This document shows, one piece after another, positions 1 to 8,723 of a stretch of DNA of 40,810 nt; within the stretch, counting starts at the first letter, position 1; each line of letters begins with the position of its first letter. The DNA is from Bacteroidota bacterium. Lineage in GTDB: Bacteria > Bacteroidota > Bacteroidia > Flavobacteriales > Flavobacteriaceae. Below the pieces are notes generated by a model. The model was not told the origin of the DNA and made no database searches. It worked only from the letters and a program-made list of their open reading frames with translations. The stretch is from contig JAGXRT010000050.1 in assembly GCA_018335575.1 (NCBI GenBank), positions 1 to 40,810 of the forward strand. Direction: 5' to 3'. The position numbers were made by a program, and so were the translations under genes.

Positions 1-1603
1 CATTTGCTTGATCAGTAGATAAAATATACGCATCCCACTTGTCTTTTACATCACCTATAATAGAGGATATACTTTCAGAGGCAGCTTCTACCTCTCTGTT
101 TAAAGCTAAGTTTTCCTGGTACTCTAATGTAGCTTGAGCAACTGAATCTGTTAAAATAGTATAGTTGGCTGCTAAAGCACCAATAACGGTTGTGGCTCTT
201 TTTTCGGTAATATTAACATCATCTAAAATATTATTTAGATTTTGACCTTCTTCTTTTGCTTTTGAGAGACCACCAACGAATTTTACAAAAACTCCAGAAG
301 CATCTTTATTGAATTGTTCTGATAGTTCTTTTTGCGTTAATCCAGTAAGTTTTAATACTTGCTCAAGATTTGCACCTGTTGAAATAGCTTTATCAATTAC
401 TTTAAAAGCAGTTTGAATAGCACTTCTAGATGATTCAGCTTCTGAACCCAAAGAAGATGTTGCTGCTCCCAAACCTAAAACACTTTCAGCAGATGCATTG
501 TAAATAGATACTCCCTTTTGTATTTCTGTTGAGTTTTCTAATACCTGAGCTTCAGTTGTAGCAAAATTATTACCTAACTGCGTGATTACAGATGCTAAAC
601 GGTCTGCATTTTCAAAACTATCTTGAGAAACTTCAATAAATTTCGCAAAATCCTGAACTTGTTCATTTGAAATAATATCCGATGTTAGCTTTAATTTCTC
701 AATAGCTGTAGAAAATCGCAATATATTTTCAGTTCCTTTAACACCCAATTGTCCTGCTACTTCAGATGATTTTAAAAGACCTGCTACAGAAACTCCATTT
801 AATTTGTCGCCCAAATCAACAACTTCTTTTCCAAAATCTTTTAAATCCTGACCAGAAATGTTAGTTGTTTTTCCAACGGCAATTAATTGGCGGTCAAAAT
901 CTTTAATAGTTGAAAAAATGTCTTTTACTATTTGCCCAAATAAATCAACACCGGTTAATAATCCGAAAGTAGACACTAAGTCTCTAGCTGTTTGATTTAA
1001 CCCTTGAAAAGCACTGCTATAATTACCAATGTTTTTAGAATAATTTTTAGTAGCTGCATCAACCGCTTTTACACGCGCATCTAGTTTATCATATTCAACT
1101 TGCGCAATCTTTACTTGATTGATATTTACTTTTTCAGCACTTAGTAAATTTGCTAAAGTTTGTTGTGCTTTGTTGCGTTGAGTGTTTAATCTTTCATAAG
1201 AGCTTACCAATCCTAAACGCTCACGAGCTTCCGATTTTAATGCTTTAGCAGTTTCTTGTAACTCTACACGTTCTTTTATTAAAGCTCTACTAGTGCCCTC
1301 TGAAATTAATTGTTTCTTTTTAATAGCACTAATTAATTGATTTTCTAACTGAATTTGTTCACGCCAAACAACACTTTGTGTCTTACTAATTTCAATTTCT
1401 TGCGTTTTAGCTTTTATGTATTCAGTATTGTTAGTCGAGTTTTTTATAAGTTTTGCAATGTTATTTAATTCAATAACACCTTTAGAAAATTCCTTATTTT
1501 TATCAATTGCTAATTGAACTTGTTTTTGATATTCAGCACCCCAATTAAGAGCTTCATCTTCAATAACCTGTTTACGAGTGATTACACCATCAGAGTTTGC
1601 CAT
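1..1603 (-). CDS. Phage tail tape measure protein, N-terminal part (cut by window edge)
   Basis: The reading frame is open from the ATG at 1603 to the window edge, about 534 residues without a stop, so the C-terminal part is missing. It begins MANSDGVITRKQ. Residues about 30-170 are helical and rich in Lys, Glu and Gln. The part from about 180 on resembles the TP901-type tape measure core, including a segment reading GAATSSLGSEAESS followed by a helix. Tape measure proteins set tail length and occupy the tail lumen. The start overlaps the stop of the upstream gene by 14 nt, the usual place directly after the tail assembly genes. It is the last visible gene of the late operon. Confidence 0.88.
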   Translation of the reverse strand, partial: MANSDGVITRKQVIEDEALNWGAEYQKQVQLAIDKNKEFSKGVIELNNIAKLIKNSTNNTEYIKAKTQEIEISKTQSVVWREQIQLENQLISAIKKKQLISEGTSRALIKERVELQETAKALKSEARERLGLVSSYERLNTQRNKAQQTLANLLSAEKVNINQVKIAQVEYDKLDARVKAVDAATKNYSKNIGNYSSAFQGLNQTARDLVSTFGLLTGVDLFGQIVKDIFSTIKDFDRQLIAVGKTTNISGQDLKDFGKEVVDLGDKLNGVSVAGLLKSSEVAGQLGVKGTENILRFSTAIEKLKLTSDIISNEQVQDFAKFIEVSQDSFENADRLASVITQLGNNFATTEAQVLENSTEIQKGVSIYNASAESVLGLGAATSSLGSEAESSRSAIQTAFKVIDKAISTGANLEQVLKLTGLTQKELSEQFNKDASGVFVKFVGGLSKAKEEGQNLNNILDDVNITEKRATTVIGALAANYTILTDSVAQATLEYQENLALNREVEAASESISSIIGDVKDKWDAYILSTDQAN

Positions 1604-2213
1604 TATTAGTAGTATTTTGTTTCTTAATTGAGTTAATTTTTGCGTTTACTTGCTTTTGAAAAGCGTAATATTTTAAATAGGAAACCGTATTGTAATCGCC
1701 AATATCAAATCCTAATATTGATGAATAACTAGCCATTATATCATCTATATTATACTCACTTTTACCTTGTTCTTTTGGCTCCGGCAACATATTTTGATAT
1801 AATTCTGCTTTTACTACATACGCATTCGCTTCATTTTCAATTTTTTCTAAATCAGCATAATATTTATCAGTACTTTCGAGTGATATTTTGTACCCTTTCT
1901 CAATAAGCACATCGTATATTTCCTGATTAAAATCATATTTTAAGACTTCACAGCTCATTAATACCACCTTATTTAAAGCTAGTAATTCATCAATATTTTT
2001 TGAAAGTTTAAATATTTTCTTAGCCTCAGTGGTTTGGTTTTTTTCTAGATGTTCATTGTATAATTCTGCCCAAATAGTAGCATACTTTACTAAATTTTCA
2101 GGCGAACAATCACCTTCTTTTTTAACATCGCTATTTAATAGCCAAAACGAACCATGCTCTTCTATTTTTAAGAAGAGTTTGTAAGGAATTATATCAAGTG
2201 AATTGTAAATCAT
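1590..2213 (-). CDS. Hypothetical phage tail protein upstream of the tape measure gene
   Basis: 207 residues, mostly helical and acidic, with no motif I recognise. It lies directly before the tape measure gene, where tail assembly chaperones are normally encoded, so a chaperone role is a position-based inference. Its ATG overlaps the previous stop as ATGA, indicating translational coupling. I saw no obvious slippery site joining it to a neighbour, which would have been the hallmark of the gpG/gpGT type of chaperone. Confidence 0.7.
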   Translation of the reverse strand: MIYNSLDIIPYKLFLKIEEHGSFWLLNSDVKKEGDCSPENLVKYATIWAELYNEHLEKNQTTEAKKIFKLSKNIDELLALNKVVLMSCEVLKYDFNQEIYDVLIEKGYKISLESTDKYYADLEKIENEANAYVVKAELYQNMLPEPKEQGKSEYNIDDIMASYSSILGFDIGDYNTVSYLKYYAFQKQVNAKINSIKKQNTTNNGKL

Positions 2214-2659
2214 ATATCGAGTAATTTTCTGCTATTTTCAATAAAAAAAGGCAATAACCTCGTTGCTATCACCTCTTTTAAGTCTTTATCACGCAATCCA
2301 AAGAGTTTGTCAGACAACCAATGTTTACTACTTAGAATATCGTTTGTTTTTGGATCTGTTGATCTAAACCGTAACACTCCTGAGACTTCTTGCATATAGA
2401 AACCTTTTAACCAGTTTCCAGTATCAATACCTGTAAAAGGAGTTCCCCATTCTTTTTTACCACCAGATATTTCTTCAGTTGCCTTAGAATAAAATCCTAT
2501 TGGTTTTCCAAATATATCCTCACTGTCCTCTGAAATCCTTTTTTTCTCAAGTTCTATTATCTCTTTTTCAATACTTCTTATAAACTTATAAAGGTCCTTT
2601 TTTAACCGATTCTGATCTAGCTTTTTTGCTTTGTTCAACTGTTCTTGAAGTGTTGCCAT
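2210..2659 (-). CDS. Hypothetical phage tail/neck protein
   Basis: 149 residues. The N-terminal 40 residues are a charged helix. The middle (GTPFTGIDTGNW) and C-terminus look globular. I do not recognise the family; the position between tail tube and tape measure suggests a tail-completion or tail-assembly role. The ATG at 2659 lies inside the upstream 75-codon gene, giving a 74-nt overlap in another frame, far longer than other overlaps here. The next in-frame Met is deep inside the protein, so this start is probably right. Confidence 0.65.
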   Translation of the reverse strand: MATLQEQLNKAKKLDQNRLKKDLYKFIRSIEKEIIELEKKRISEDSEDIFGKPIGFYSKATEEISGGKKEWGTPFTGIDTGNWLKGFYMQEVSGVLRFRSTDPKTNDILSSKHWLSDKLFGLRDKDLKEVIATRLLPFFIENSRKLLDI

Positions 2660-2813
2660 CTGTAGCTATTTTATAAGCTTTTTTAAGTTCCTGCTCTCGA
2701 TCTTTAGGATGCATATTTTTAAAGACATGAGTTGAGCTAAACTCTTCTTTAAAATCCGCAAAGGACTTGTTATAGCCCTCTGCGAAAGTTATCCCTTTAT
2801 ACGTTTTTTTCAT
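2586..2813 (-). CDS. Small hypothetical tail-module protein
   Basis: 75 residues, lysine-rich (MKKTYKGITFAEGYNKSF at the start), no recognised domain. Its start overlaps the stop of the tail tube gene by one base (TAATG), so it is probably translated by coupling. The last 24 codons overlap the next gene in a different frame. It could be a separate small protein or the first half of a +1 frameshift product with the 149-residue protein; the sequence does not decide. Confidence 0.6.
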   Translation of the reverse strand: MKKTYKGITFAEGYNKSFADFKEEFSSTHVFKNMHPKDREQELKKAYKIATDGNTSRTVEQSKKARSESVKKGPL

Positions 2814-3685
2814 TACGTAACGGTAATTGAAAGCGGTGTTGGTCCTTCATACATAATGGTAGTTTGAACCACAATTCCTTTTACACTAACGGTAAATCCG
2901 GTTGCAAAACCAGTTCCAGTTAATTCATAGGTATTATCAACACCTGGAGCAACAAATGATACAGCTTGAACAGCTCCTGCAAGATCTTTAACCTCAAAAT
3001 CACCATCTTCTAGAGAAGTAACAAATGAGTTACCAGCTTTAGCAGTGAATTTTATAGATGTAGCAGAAGCACTTACTTGTTGTAAACCAACATCAAAGAT
3101 TCCTTCTAAATGCCCTTCTTCTAAATCGCTTTTAACGATTACAGCACTTAAAACATCATCTTTATCAGCAAAAGTGATAGAACCTTTTACATAAGGAACT
3201 TTATCTTTTGTGGCGCGAATTCTGGTAACGGTCAATTCTTTTATTTTTCGACCTTTTACTTTTACACCATCAACGGCATAAATACCTGAGTAATCAGCAT
3301 CTTCGTTGAATTCAAATAATTCACCGTAGTTTCCTAATTCCTGGTATGATTTTAATGCAGCATAAGCAGCAACACTTAAATAACACTCGAATGTGATTTT
3401 TTCAACTCCTTTTGAAGTTACTTTTGAGAAGTTTCCGCTCTCAAACTTTGTATCTTCGGTTGATGCATCAGCTAATTCGTAAACCGGGAACAATGGCACA
3501 ATGCTTTTAGCTGCAATAGCAGCTCTCCAATCGGCTACTGTTTTAAAAGCAGTAACAGAAGGAAACTCAAACCCATTTGATAAAACAGGAATAAGTAATT
3601 TTGATTCAATACAGTTATCTCTGTAACCTGTATTTTTCTGCGGATTCGCCGCTCCGCTGCAAATGTCTATATATGTTTTTGACAT
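2813..3685 (-). CDS. Major tail tube protein
   Basis: 290 residues from the ATG at 3685 (MSKTYIDICSGAAN). An alternative upstream ATG at 3712 would overlap the previous gene; 3685 sits 12 bases after that stop, behind an A/T-rich leader, and is preferred. Residues about 1-200 are beta-rich and end in a stretch compatible with a tube subunit. The C-terminal ~85 residues look like an immunoglobulin/IPT-type beta domain (FTAKAGNSFVTSLEDGDFEV), as often decorates siphophage tubes. The call rests on size, position between completion genes and tape measure, and the C-terminal domain. Assembles as the tube in the virion. Confidence 0.72.
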   Translation of the reverse strand: MSKTYIDICSGAANPQKNTGYRDNCIESKLLIPVLSNGFEFPSVTAFKTVADWRAAIAAKSIVPLFPVYELADASTEDTKFESGNFSKVTSKGVEKITFECYLSVAAYAALKSYQELGNYGELFEFNEDADYSGIYAVDGVKVKGRKIKELTVTRIRATKDKVPYVKGSITFADKDDVLSAVIVKSDLEEGHLEGIFDVGLQQVSASATSIKFTAKAGNSFVTSLEDGDFEVKDLAGAVQAVSFVAPGVDNTYELTGTGFATGFTVSVKGIVVQTTIMYEGPTPLSITVT

Positions 3686-3696
3686 AATATTTTTAA

Positions 3697-4224
3697 TTAA
3701 TTTGTTAAACAACTAACGTTATACGTAATTTCTCCACTTATTGAAAACACATGAAAAGGATGTTCATCATATCCTTTTAGGTTTTCTGTGTAAAAATCAT
3801 CTAATGATTCCTTAATTCCTTTTTCCATTTTTTCAAATGAAAACCACGTTTTTTTCCTGATCAACTCTATTGCTTTCATCTGAGCTTCCATATCTGCTCT
3901 ATGAACACTCTCAGGATATATTTTTTGAAGATTTAACATAAACACTATTTTAACAGTATTTGTAAATCTTATACCCTCTTTTGAGTTGTGTTTTGGTCCT
4001 TCAATAAAAAAGATAGAACCGTTTTTAGTGTCATTTATAAGAACATCTTTATACTCATTCTTTCCTATATAAGCCTCTGGAACATCCTTTTTGTCTTTTG
4101 ACTGATTCTTGTAAACACGACCATACACTTCTATTTCACCCCAATTTAAATTATCAAAAAGATACATTTGTATTTTTTGAATAACAGCATCAATGCCTTT
4201 AGGATTTGTGAGTATATGATTCAT
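3697..4224 (-). CDS. Hypothetical head-tail joining or tail terminator protein
   Basis: 175 residues from the ATG at 4224 (MNHILTNPKGIDAV), which lies 4 bases after the upstream stop; an in-frame ATG at 4251 would overlap that gene by 23 bases and is less likely. Mixed alpha/beta, no motif recognised. In siphophage gene order, the gene just before the tail tube usually encodes a tail terminator or completion protein, so that role is inferred from place and length only. Confidence 0.6.
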   Translation of the reverse strand: MNHILTNPKGIDAVIQKIQMYLFDNLNWGEIEVYGRVYKNQSKDKKDVPEAYIGKNEYKDVLINDTKNGSIFFIEGPKHNSKEGIRFTNTVKIVFMLNLQKIYPESVHRADMEAQMKAIELIRKKTWFSFEKMEKGIKESLDDFYTENLKGYDEHPFHVFSISGEITYNVSCLTN

Positions 4225-4228
4225 AATT

Positions 4229-4810
4229 TTACCAAAGTGGTGTTCCGTCAATTAATACAGGATCTGGAAAAAGTATTTTTTGCGCTTTTTTAATAGCTTC
4301 ATTTTTTTCATAAGTAATGCCTTTTGCAATAAAATGACCGTTGTCATTCTTAGCTCCATACAATTCAATTTTTAATGTTTGAAATGATAAGGAAGCATTA
4401 CGTTCTATGAAATTCTTACGGTTAGAAGAAACAAACAATTCTAATATTTTAACCGCAATAGTGTAGCCAATAGCACTATCAAATAATTTTACCTTTTTAG
4501 CTATTATACTAGAGTAATCCGTTGTATCAATGTATAAATGATGTTGATCGAAAATTACCGTTAATACTTCTCTTACAGATTGCTCTCTAATAGAAGCCAG
4601 GAATTTATTGAAGTCTGCCATATCCATATCTACTTCTGCAACTGCTGCATAGATATTTTCAACAGAAGCCAGCTGGTGAAATGCGTTTACTTTTCGACCT
4701 GAATCTGCTGTTTTATTTTCGGTATCGAGAATAATTGAGCTATCAGAATCTAAAGGCACTTCCCAGCCTATTCTGTTAATTAAAGATGATATGCTTTCTT
4801 CCGAATACAT
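4229..4810 (-). CDS. Hypothetical head-tail connector protein
   Basis: 193 residues, mixed helical, ending in W-stop with a TAA at 4229. It follows the major capsid gene with only 3 bases between, the usual place of gp6-type adaptors and stoppers. No diagnostic motif seen, so the connector role is inferred from synteny. Base composition and codon use match the neighbours. Confidence 0.6.
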   Translation of the reverse strand: MYSEESISSLINRIGWEVPLDSDSSIILDTENKTADSGRKVNAFHQLASVENIYAAVAEVDMDMADFNKFLASIREQSVREVLTVIFDQHHLYIDTTDYSSIIAKKVKLFDSAIGYTIAVKILELFVSSNRKNFIERNASLSFQTLKIELYGAKNDNGHFIAKGITYEKNEAIKKAQKILFPDPVLIDGTPLW

Positions 4811-4813
4811 CTA

Positions 4814-6091
4814 TTATACCGCTTCTACAATGTTAGCTTCAAATACTAAGATTTGCTCTTCTGACAATGCGTTAATAGCATCTAACAATTTAGCATCAGT
4901 TGAAGCGATGGTTAATTTAGAAGTTGGTTTGGCTAATTTAAGCGCATCTACAACAGATTGCTTAGTGTAGCTAGTTCCTTCATAATCAAAATTAGCATCA
5001 CCCTCTGTTTGAGCATCAACAGCAGCTTCTTCTGTGTCTAATAAATAGATACTATCAACATTACTGATAACCGGCAATGCTAAAGCTTGAGAAGAGGTGA
5101 ATTCTGCAAATGGTTCTGATTGATGCCATTTTTTCAACAAAATAAATCCATCTGCTTTTTCATACATAACTGATTTATTTGGACGTGTTTCCTCTGCCAA
5201 AATACCATAAACTAACTTACCAACTTTAGTGTTTTGTAAGAACACAACGGTATTTGCTGCCCAAGGTGTTTGAATAGTTCTTACACCATCACGCTCTGTT
5301 ACAACAGTTCTATCAACAATAATTATTGATAGTTTATAACGTTTTTGTAACATGGTATTTACTTGATCAATATCTGGTACAGGAATTTGTGATCCTACAA
5401 AATTTTGACTAAACGCATATTGCTCACGTGTTTGTTGATTCATTGCTAAATTATCGAAGGTAGCTTCATCCATCATTAATACGGATAATACATTTCCTTT
5501 AGATTTAGCTTGTTTAATGATACGTTTAATGTCGTCAATTGGTTTAGAGGTCGAATCTGACCAAGGTTTAACAGCACCAAATTTATTGGCTGCCGGATAA
5601 CCGTAGTTTACTCTAATTCCTGAACCAACATTCGTATCATCATCAACAAGTGTTAAACCTGTAGATAATCCTTGTAAGAACATAAACTCTAATTTTTCAT
5701 AGATACCTAAAAGAGATTTAGTAGTATCTGCGAAAATCTTACCAACCAATATCTTAGTTTCAACGTTTCTTGCTTGAAGCACGTCAATATCAGACATTGT
5801 TTTTTCATTTAAAGATAATTTCATTCCTAACTTTGGAATATCGCCAGAAGCGGTTCCGAATGAATCTCTTTTTTTCAATGGTAAAGCAGAATCCATTGCC
5901 ACAACATCAGCTGAAACAACTGATCCGTCAACGTTTAAGGTTTGCCATTTAAGGTCGGTTGACAATTCTTTTGTCAACATTTCTTTATGTAAATAGGTTA
6001 AAGGTGTTTTTTTACCATTAACTCTTTCTACTAAGTCTTTTGCTATTGCTTTAAAAAAAGCTGCGAACTGTACAAATAACGATTGTTCCAT
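4814..6091 (-). CDS. Major capsid protein, gpE-like
   Basis: 425 residues. The region around 290-345, with ETRPNKSVMYEKADGF and then SEPFAEFTSSQALALP, fits the lambda gpE/Phage_cap_E family, where a similar block forms the capsid core. Residues about 350-425 form an acidic, helical extension (DAQTEGDANFDYEGTSYT) beyond the usual gpE length of about 340. The gene follows scaffold and decoration genes as in lambda (Nu3, D, E). This HK97-fold protein builds the icosahedral shell. The function is well supported; the C-terminal extension is of unknown role. Confidence 0.88.
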   Translation of the reverse strand: MEQSLFVQFAAFFKAIAKDLVERVNGKKTPLTYLHKEMLTKELSTDLKWQTLNVDGSVVSADVVAMDSALPLKKRDSFGTASGDIPKLGMKLSLNEKTMSDIDVLQARNVETKILVGKIFADTTKSLLGIYEKLEFMFLQGLSTGLTLVDDDTNVGSGIRVNYGYPAANKFGAVKPWSDSTSKPIDDIKRIIKQAKSKGNVLSVLMMDEATFDNLAMNQQTREQYAFSQNFVGSQIPVPDIDQVNTMLQKRYKLSIIIVDRTVVTERDGVRTIQTPWAANTVVFLQNTKVGKLVYGILAEETRPNKSVMYEKADGFILLKKWHQSEPFAEFTSSQALALPVISNVDSIYLLDTEEAAVDAQTEGDANFDYEGTSYTKQSVVDALKLAKPTSKLTIASTDAKLLDAINALSEEQILVFEANIVEAV

Positions 6092-6097
6092 AACTTA

Positions 6098-6493
6098 TTA
6101 GTCTTTTGTAAATCTGATTAATGGTAATGCTGTTATTGCTCCTGCAGGAACAGCGTAAGGAGAAGCCACCTTATTAACAGTACCACGAACTAAAATAGCT
6201 GCAAATGGTTTTGTTTTTAAAATGCTCGAAACTAACACACCTTTATAGGTATGTGATGCTGGCAATGCTGCATAATCAGCTCCAGAGACTGGCATCGGTT
6301 TTAAATTTCCTGATGATGTTTCTTCGATGATTATATGTCCAGCTTTAATAACATTAACGTCAGCTGCTACAGCTGCTACATCTAATGTTTTACCACCAGG
6401 AATTGTCTCTAGGTTTTGGATAACAACAATGCTATCATTACTAGTGTCAACGGTTTCCTTGGTATTGTCTAAATTTCCGGTTATACCTGACAT
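6098..6493 (-). CDS. Head decoration protein, gpD-like
   Basis: 131 residues, beta-rich, with the pattern GVLVSSILK followed by AAILVRGTVNKVASP. The short VLVRG-type strand is common in the HDPD/gpD family of capsid-stabilising proteins. It lies between scaffold and gpE-type capsid genes, 6 bases before the capsid gene, exactly as lambda D precedes E. Such proteins bind the three-fold axes of the expanded head and hold it against the pressure of packaged DNA. Call based on position plus this motif. Confidence 0.72.
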   Translation of the reverse strand: MSGITGNLDNTKETVDTSNDSIVVIQNLETIPGGKTLDVAAVAADVNVIKAGHIIIEETSSGNLKPMPVSGADYAALPASHTYKGVLVSSILKTKPFAAILVRGTVNKVASPYAVPAGAITALPLIRFTKD

Positions 6494-6518
6494 AATTGAT
6501 TAAATATTAATTAACTTT

Positions 6519-7175
6519 TTAAACTAACTCGTCAACAATTAATTTAATATCTTCGGCACTAGGTTCGTCTCCGCCTTTAGTTCTATAAGGTACTCCGCCT
6601 GAATATTGCGTTTGATCTGCAACAGATTGTCTGATTTCTGTATATTCGGTTTCAAGGGCTTTTACTTGATCCTCAATAGGTGTTTCAGAATTCGTGTCAA
6701 CACGTTTAATCCATTGTTCTTGCAACTCCGGTTTCATCCCTTTTAAAATTTCAGAACTTCCAAAAAGCTTAGTGGCTGTTTGGATTTTGGTTTCTGTAAC
6801 CTTACCTTTTTCAAGATTATCAACCTTTTCTAACAATGCTTTTGCCCACGCTGGAGCATCGTCATCATTTTTCTTTTTAGATGGGTCTTCCTCTTCTTCA
6901 TCCTCTTTTTTACCAACATTTTTTGCTAACAACTCTGTTTTTGCCTTATTGTCCGCTTCAAGAGTTCTTGCTCTATCATCGTCCTTAGCAATTTCTTCGA
7001 TGCTTATAACATCGTTAAAATCATTGATTACTACATCAATTGCAGCATCGTCTGCATCGTCAGCTGGTTTTTTAGCAAGTTTATCCGCAATTGCGTCTAA
7101 CCTTTTTTGAGATAAGTTAGCCTTAGGAAATAATGCCTTAAGTCTAGCCTTAATGATTTCTGGTTTTACTGCCAT
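6519..7175 (-). CDS. Capsid scaffold protein (acidic, coiled coil)
   Basis: 218 residues. An N-terminal segment (IIKARLKALFPK) precedes a very acidic central part with runs of Glu and Asp (KKEDEEEEDPSKKKNDDD around residues 90-110) and a helical C-terminal half. This composition and the place just before decoration and capsid genes fit a scaffolding protein that guides procapsid assembly. I see no Clp-type or U35 protease triad, so a fused head protease is not supported. First gene after an intergenic promoter and terminator block, so it probably opens the head-tail transcript. Confidence 0.75.
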   Translation of the reverse strand: MAVKPEIIKARLKALFPKANLSQKRLDAIADKLAKKPADDADDAAIDVVINDFNDVISIEEIAKDDDRARTLEADNKAKTELLAKNVGKKEDEEEEDPSKKKNDDDAPAWAKALLEKVDNLEKGKVTETKIQTATKLFGSSEILKGMKPELQEQWIKRVDTNSETPIEDQVKALETEYTEIRQSVADQTQYSGGVPYRTKGGDEPSAEDIKLIVDELV

Positions 7176-7212
7176 AAGAAATTTAATTAAATTATTGATT
7201 TATAACTTTTAA

Positions 7213-7256
7213 CAAATGTAATAAATTATTTCTTATTTAGAATCATTCTAAATAAG
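7213..7256 (-). promoter_or_regulatory. Putative late promoter with an adjoining 25-nt palindrome
   Basis: On the minus strand a -7 type box TACATTTG occupies 7213-7220, 38 bases before the scaffold ATG. Just upstream, 7232-7256 is a perfect palindrome with 12-bp arms (CTTATTTAGAAT and its complement) around a central C. There is no TTTG -33 box at the expected distance; the palindrome occupies that place, which suggests control by a dimeric protein. The same TACATTTGTT with nearly the same leader length recurs at 14063-14072. Box match seen directly; regulation is inference. Confidence 0.6.
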
Positions 7257-7267
7257 GAATTTTAACA

Positions 7268-7297
7268 CAAAAAAACCACCCGTTTTATGAGTGGTTT
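7268..7297 (-). terminator. Rho-independent terminator after the portal gene
   Basis: Arms AAACCAC and GTGGTTT (7 bp, plus an inner C-G pair) around the loop, followed on the minus strand by seven T. It lies 15 bases past the portal stop and just before the palindrome-promoter block, separating packaging genes from head-tail genes. Confidence 0.8.
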
Positions 7298-7311
7298 GGT
7301 TAACTTAAATC

Positions 7312-8718
7312 TTAAACAGTTACAGGTGTCTCTGTTTTAGTTTTAGACTTAGCTTCCTTTTCAATTTCAGTAATCTCATTAACCGCATTCCCTGTCATAT
7401 CTAGATATTCAACAGCTGTTTTTAAACTCATAACCCCTGCAGTTCTTGCTTTTGCTATATTTTCAATTGCTTCTTTTAAATCATTTGGTAAAATAGAATT
7501 GAATTCCACTTTAATAAGCGTGTCTTTAACTTGGCTAGCTAGTTTTGTTTCTGTGGTTTTTGCAATTCCAGAGATCAATACTTTAATAATTCGCTGAACC
7601 ATTGTTCTGTTATCACCCTCATTCATGGCGGCTTTTATTCTAGGATCTAAAAATAATAATTCTAAAGCAACACCCGAAAGGCCTCCTATACTTCCTTTTA
7701 AGTTATCAAATGATAAGTTTGGAGTACAGGATATAGAATAAATTGCAGCTTCTAATAGTTCTATTTCCAATTTAACACTTTCCGGAGCGTTGCTATTGGT
7801 TAAGAATTCTGCATCGCCATGTATCGTTTTTCCACTGTCTGCATCGACTTCTTTCATTGGAAACTTTAATGTTTTTCCATCATCATTTCTATCCGGCAAA
7901 TTGGTTACTTCACCATATAATTTTAATAAAGGATAACCGGAATAATCATTACTTGCACCTAATTTTGATAAAGCCGTTTCATAACGATCTATCAAACTTT
8001 GTACATCATACCACTCTGGTTCGTCTTGAGATAGATATACGATAGGAATTTTGCTAAATCCATGTGGTAATTTATCAATTAAGGCAAATGATCCTGATAC
8101 ATCGCTACATTTATAACACAATTCATTGGTCCAAATCCAGGTATGTTTAACGGTTTTATCGCCATCTTTTGTTGTAAAAGACCAGGTGAAAGCTGCCATA
8201 TCTCCATCATCATCAAAATAAGGAGCCATTGATCCGTTTTCATTGGTTAAAAGTTTTAGTTTAATGTCTTTTACCTTTGTATTTTCAATAGTTACCACAT
8301 CTTTGATATAAAACTGAATAGCAACTTCTGTTTGGCTTTTTTGAACAATTTTAGCCTTTTGAATTTTATCATCAATTCTATTTTCATCCCAAAGTGATAA
8401 TACCTTTTGAAATAAATCATTTGGTTTTTCAATTGATAAGGTTACCGGTTGCCCAACTTCAAAAGCACATGCTGTGTTTACAATCTTTTTTTGAAATGGT
8501 ACAATTGCTCTAATTGCTTTCACTGTTTTAGATTTCTCACCTTCGCCAACTTGCTTGTCTTTTTGAATAAGACCCACTTGCGACTGTCTAATGGTGCGAT
8601 CTAACACTTTGTATTCTTTGATGTGCTTTTCTATTTTAGCACTGTCTTTTTTTGAAGTTAAAAAAGTTTTAATAGCTTTTTCAGGTTCTAATTCTAGTAG
8701 TTTTAATAATTCGTCCAT
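7312..8718 (-). CDS. Phage portal protein, SPP1 gp6-like
   Basis: 468 residues, matching the usual portal length. The opening helices, the segment VPFQKKIVNTACAFEVGQPV and the helix with GGLSGVALELLFLDPRIK around residues 335-355 fit SPP1-type (Phage_prot_Gp6) portals. The product forms the ring at the unique vertex, through which DNA enters and the tail attaches. It starts 5 bases after the large terminase stop and ends just before a terminator, so it is the last gene of the packaging unit. C-terminal about 50 residues are helical and lysine-rich. Confidence 0.85.
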   Translation of the reverse strand: MDELLKLLELEPEKAIKTFLTSKKDSAKIEKHIKEYKVLDRTIRQSQVGLIQKDKQVGEGEKSKTVKAIRAIVPFQKKIVNTACAFEVGQPVTLSIEKPNDLFQKVLSLWDENRIDDKIQKAKIVQKSQTEVAIQFYIKDVVTIENTKVKDIKLKLLTNENGSMAPYFDDDGDMAAFTWSFTTKDGDKTVKHTWIWTNELCYKCSDVSGSFALIDKLPHGFSKIPIVYLSQDEPEWYDVQSLIDRYETALSKLGASNDYSGYPLLKLYGEVTNLPDRNDDGKTLKFPMKEVDADSGKTIHGDAEFLTNSNAPESVKLEIELLEAAIYSISCTPNLSFDNLKGSIGGLSGVALELLFLDPRIKAAMNEGDNRTMVQRIIKVLISGIAKTTETKLASQVKDTLIKVEFNSILPNDLKEAIENIAKARTAGVMSLKTAVEYLDMTGNAVNEITEIEKEAKSKTKTETPVTV

Positions 8719-8723
8719 GATTT

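Noticed and set aside
2210-2813. Classical -1 frameshift joining the two small tail genes
   Set aside because: The frames differ by +1, and no X-XXY-YYZ heptamer leads from one to the other.
6694-7110. 138-codon plus-strand frame rich in Ser, opposite the scaffold gene
   Set aside because: Its composition mirrors the Glu/Asp/Lys-rich scaffold gene on the other strand; no start context or neighbours.
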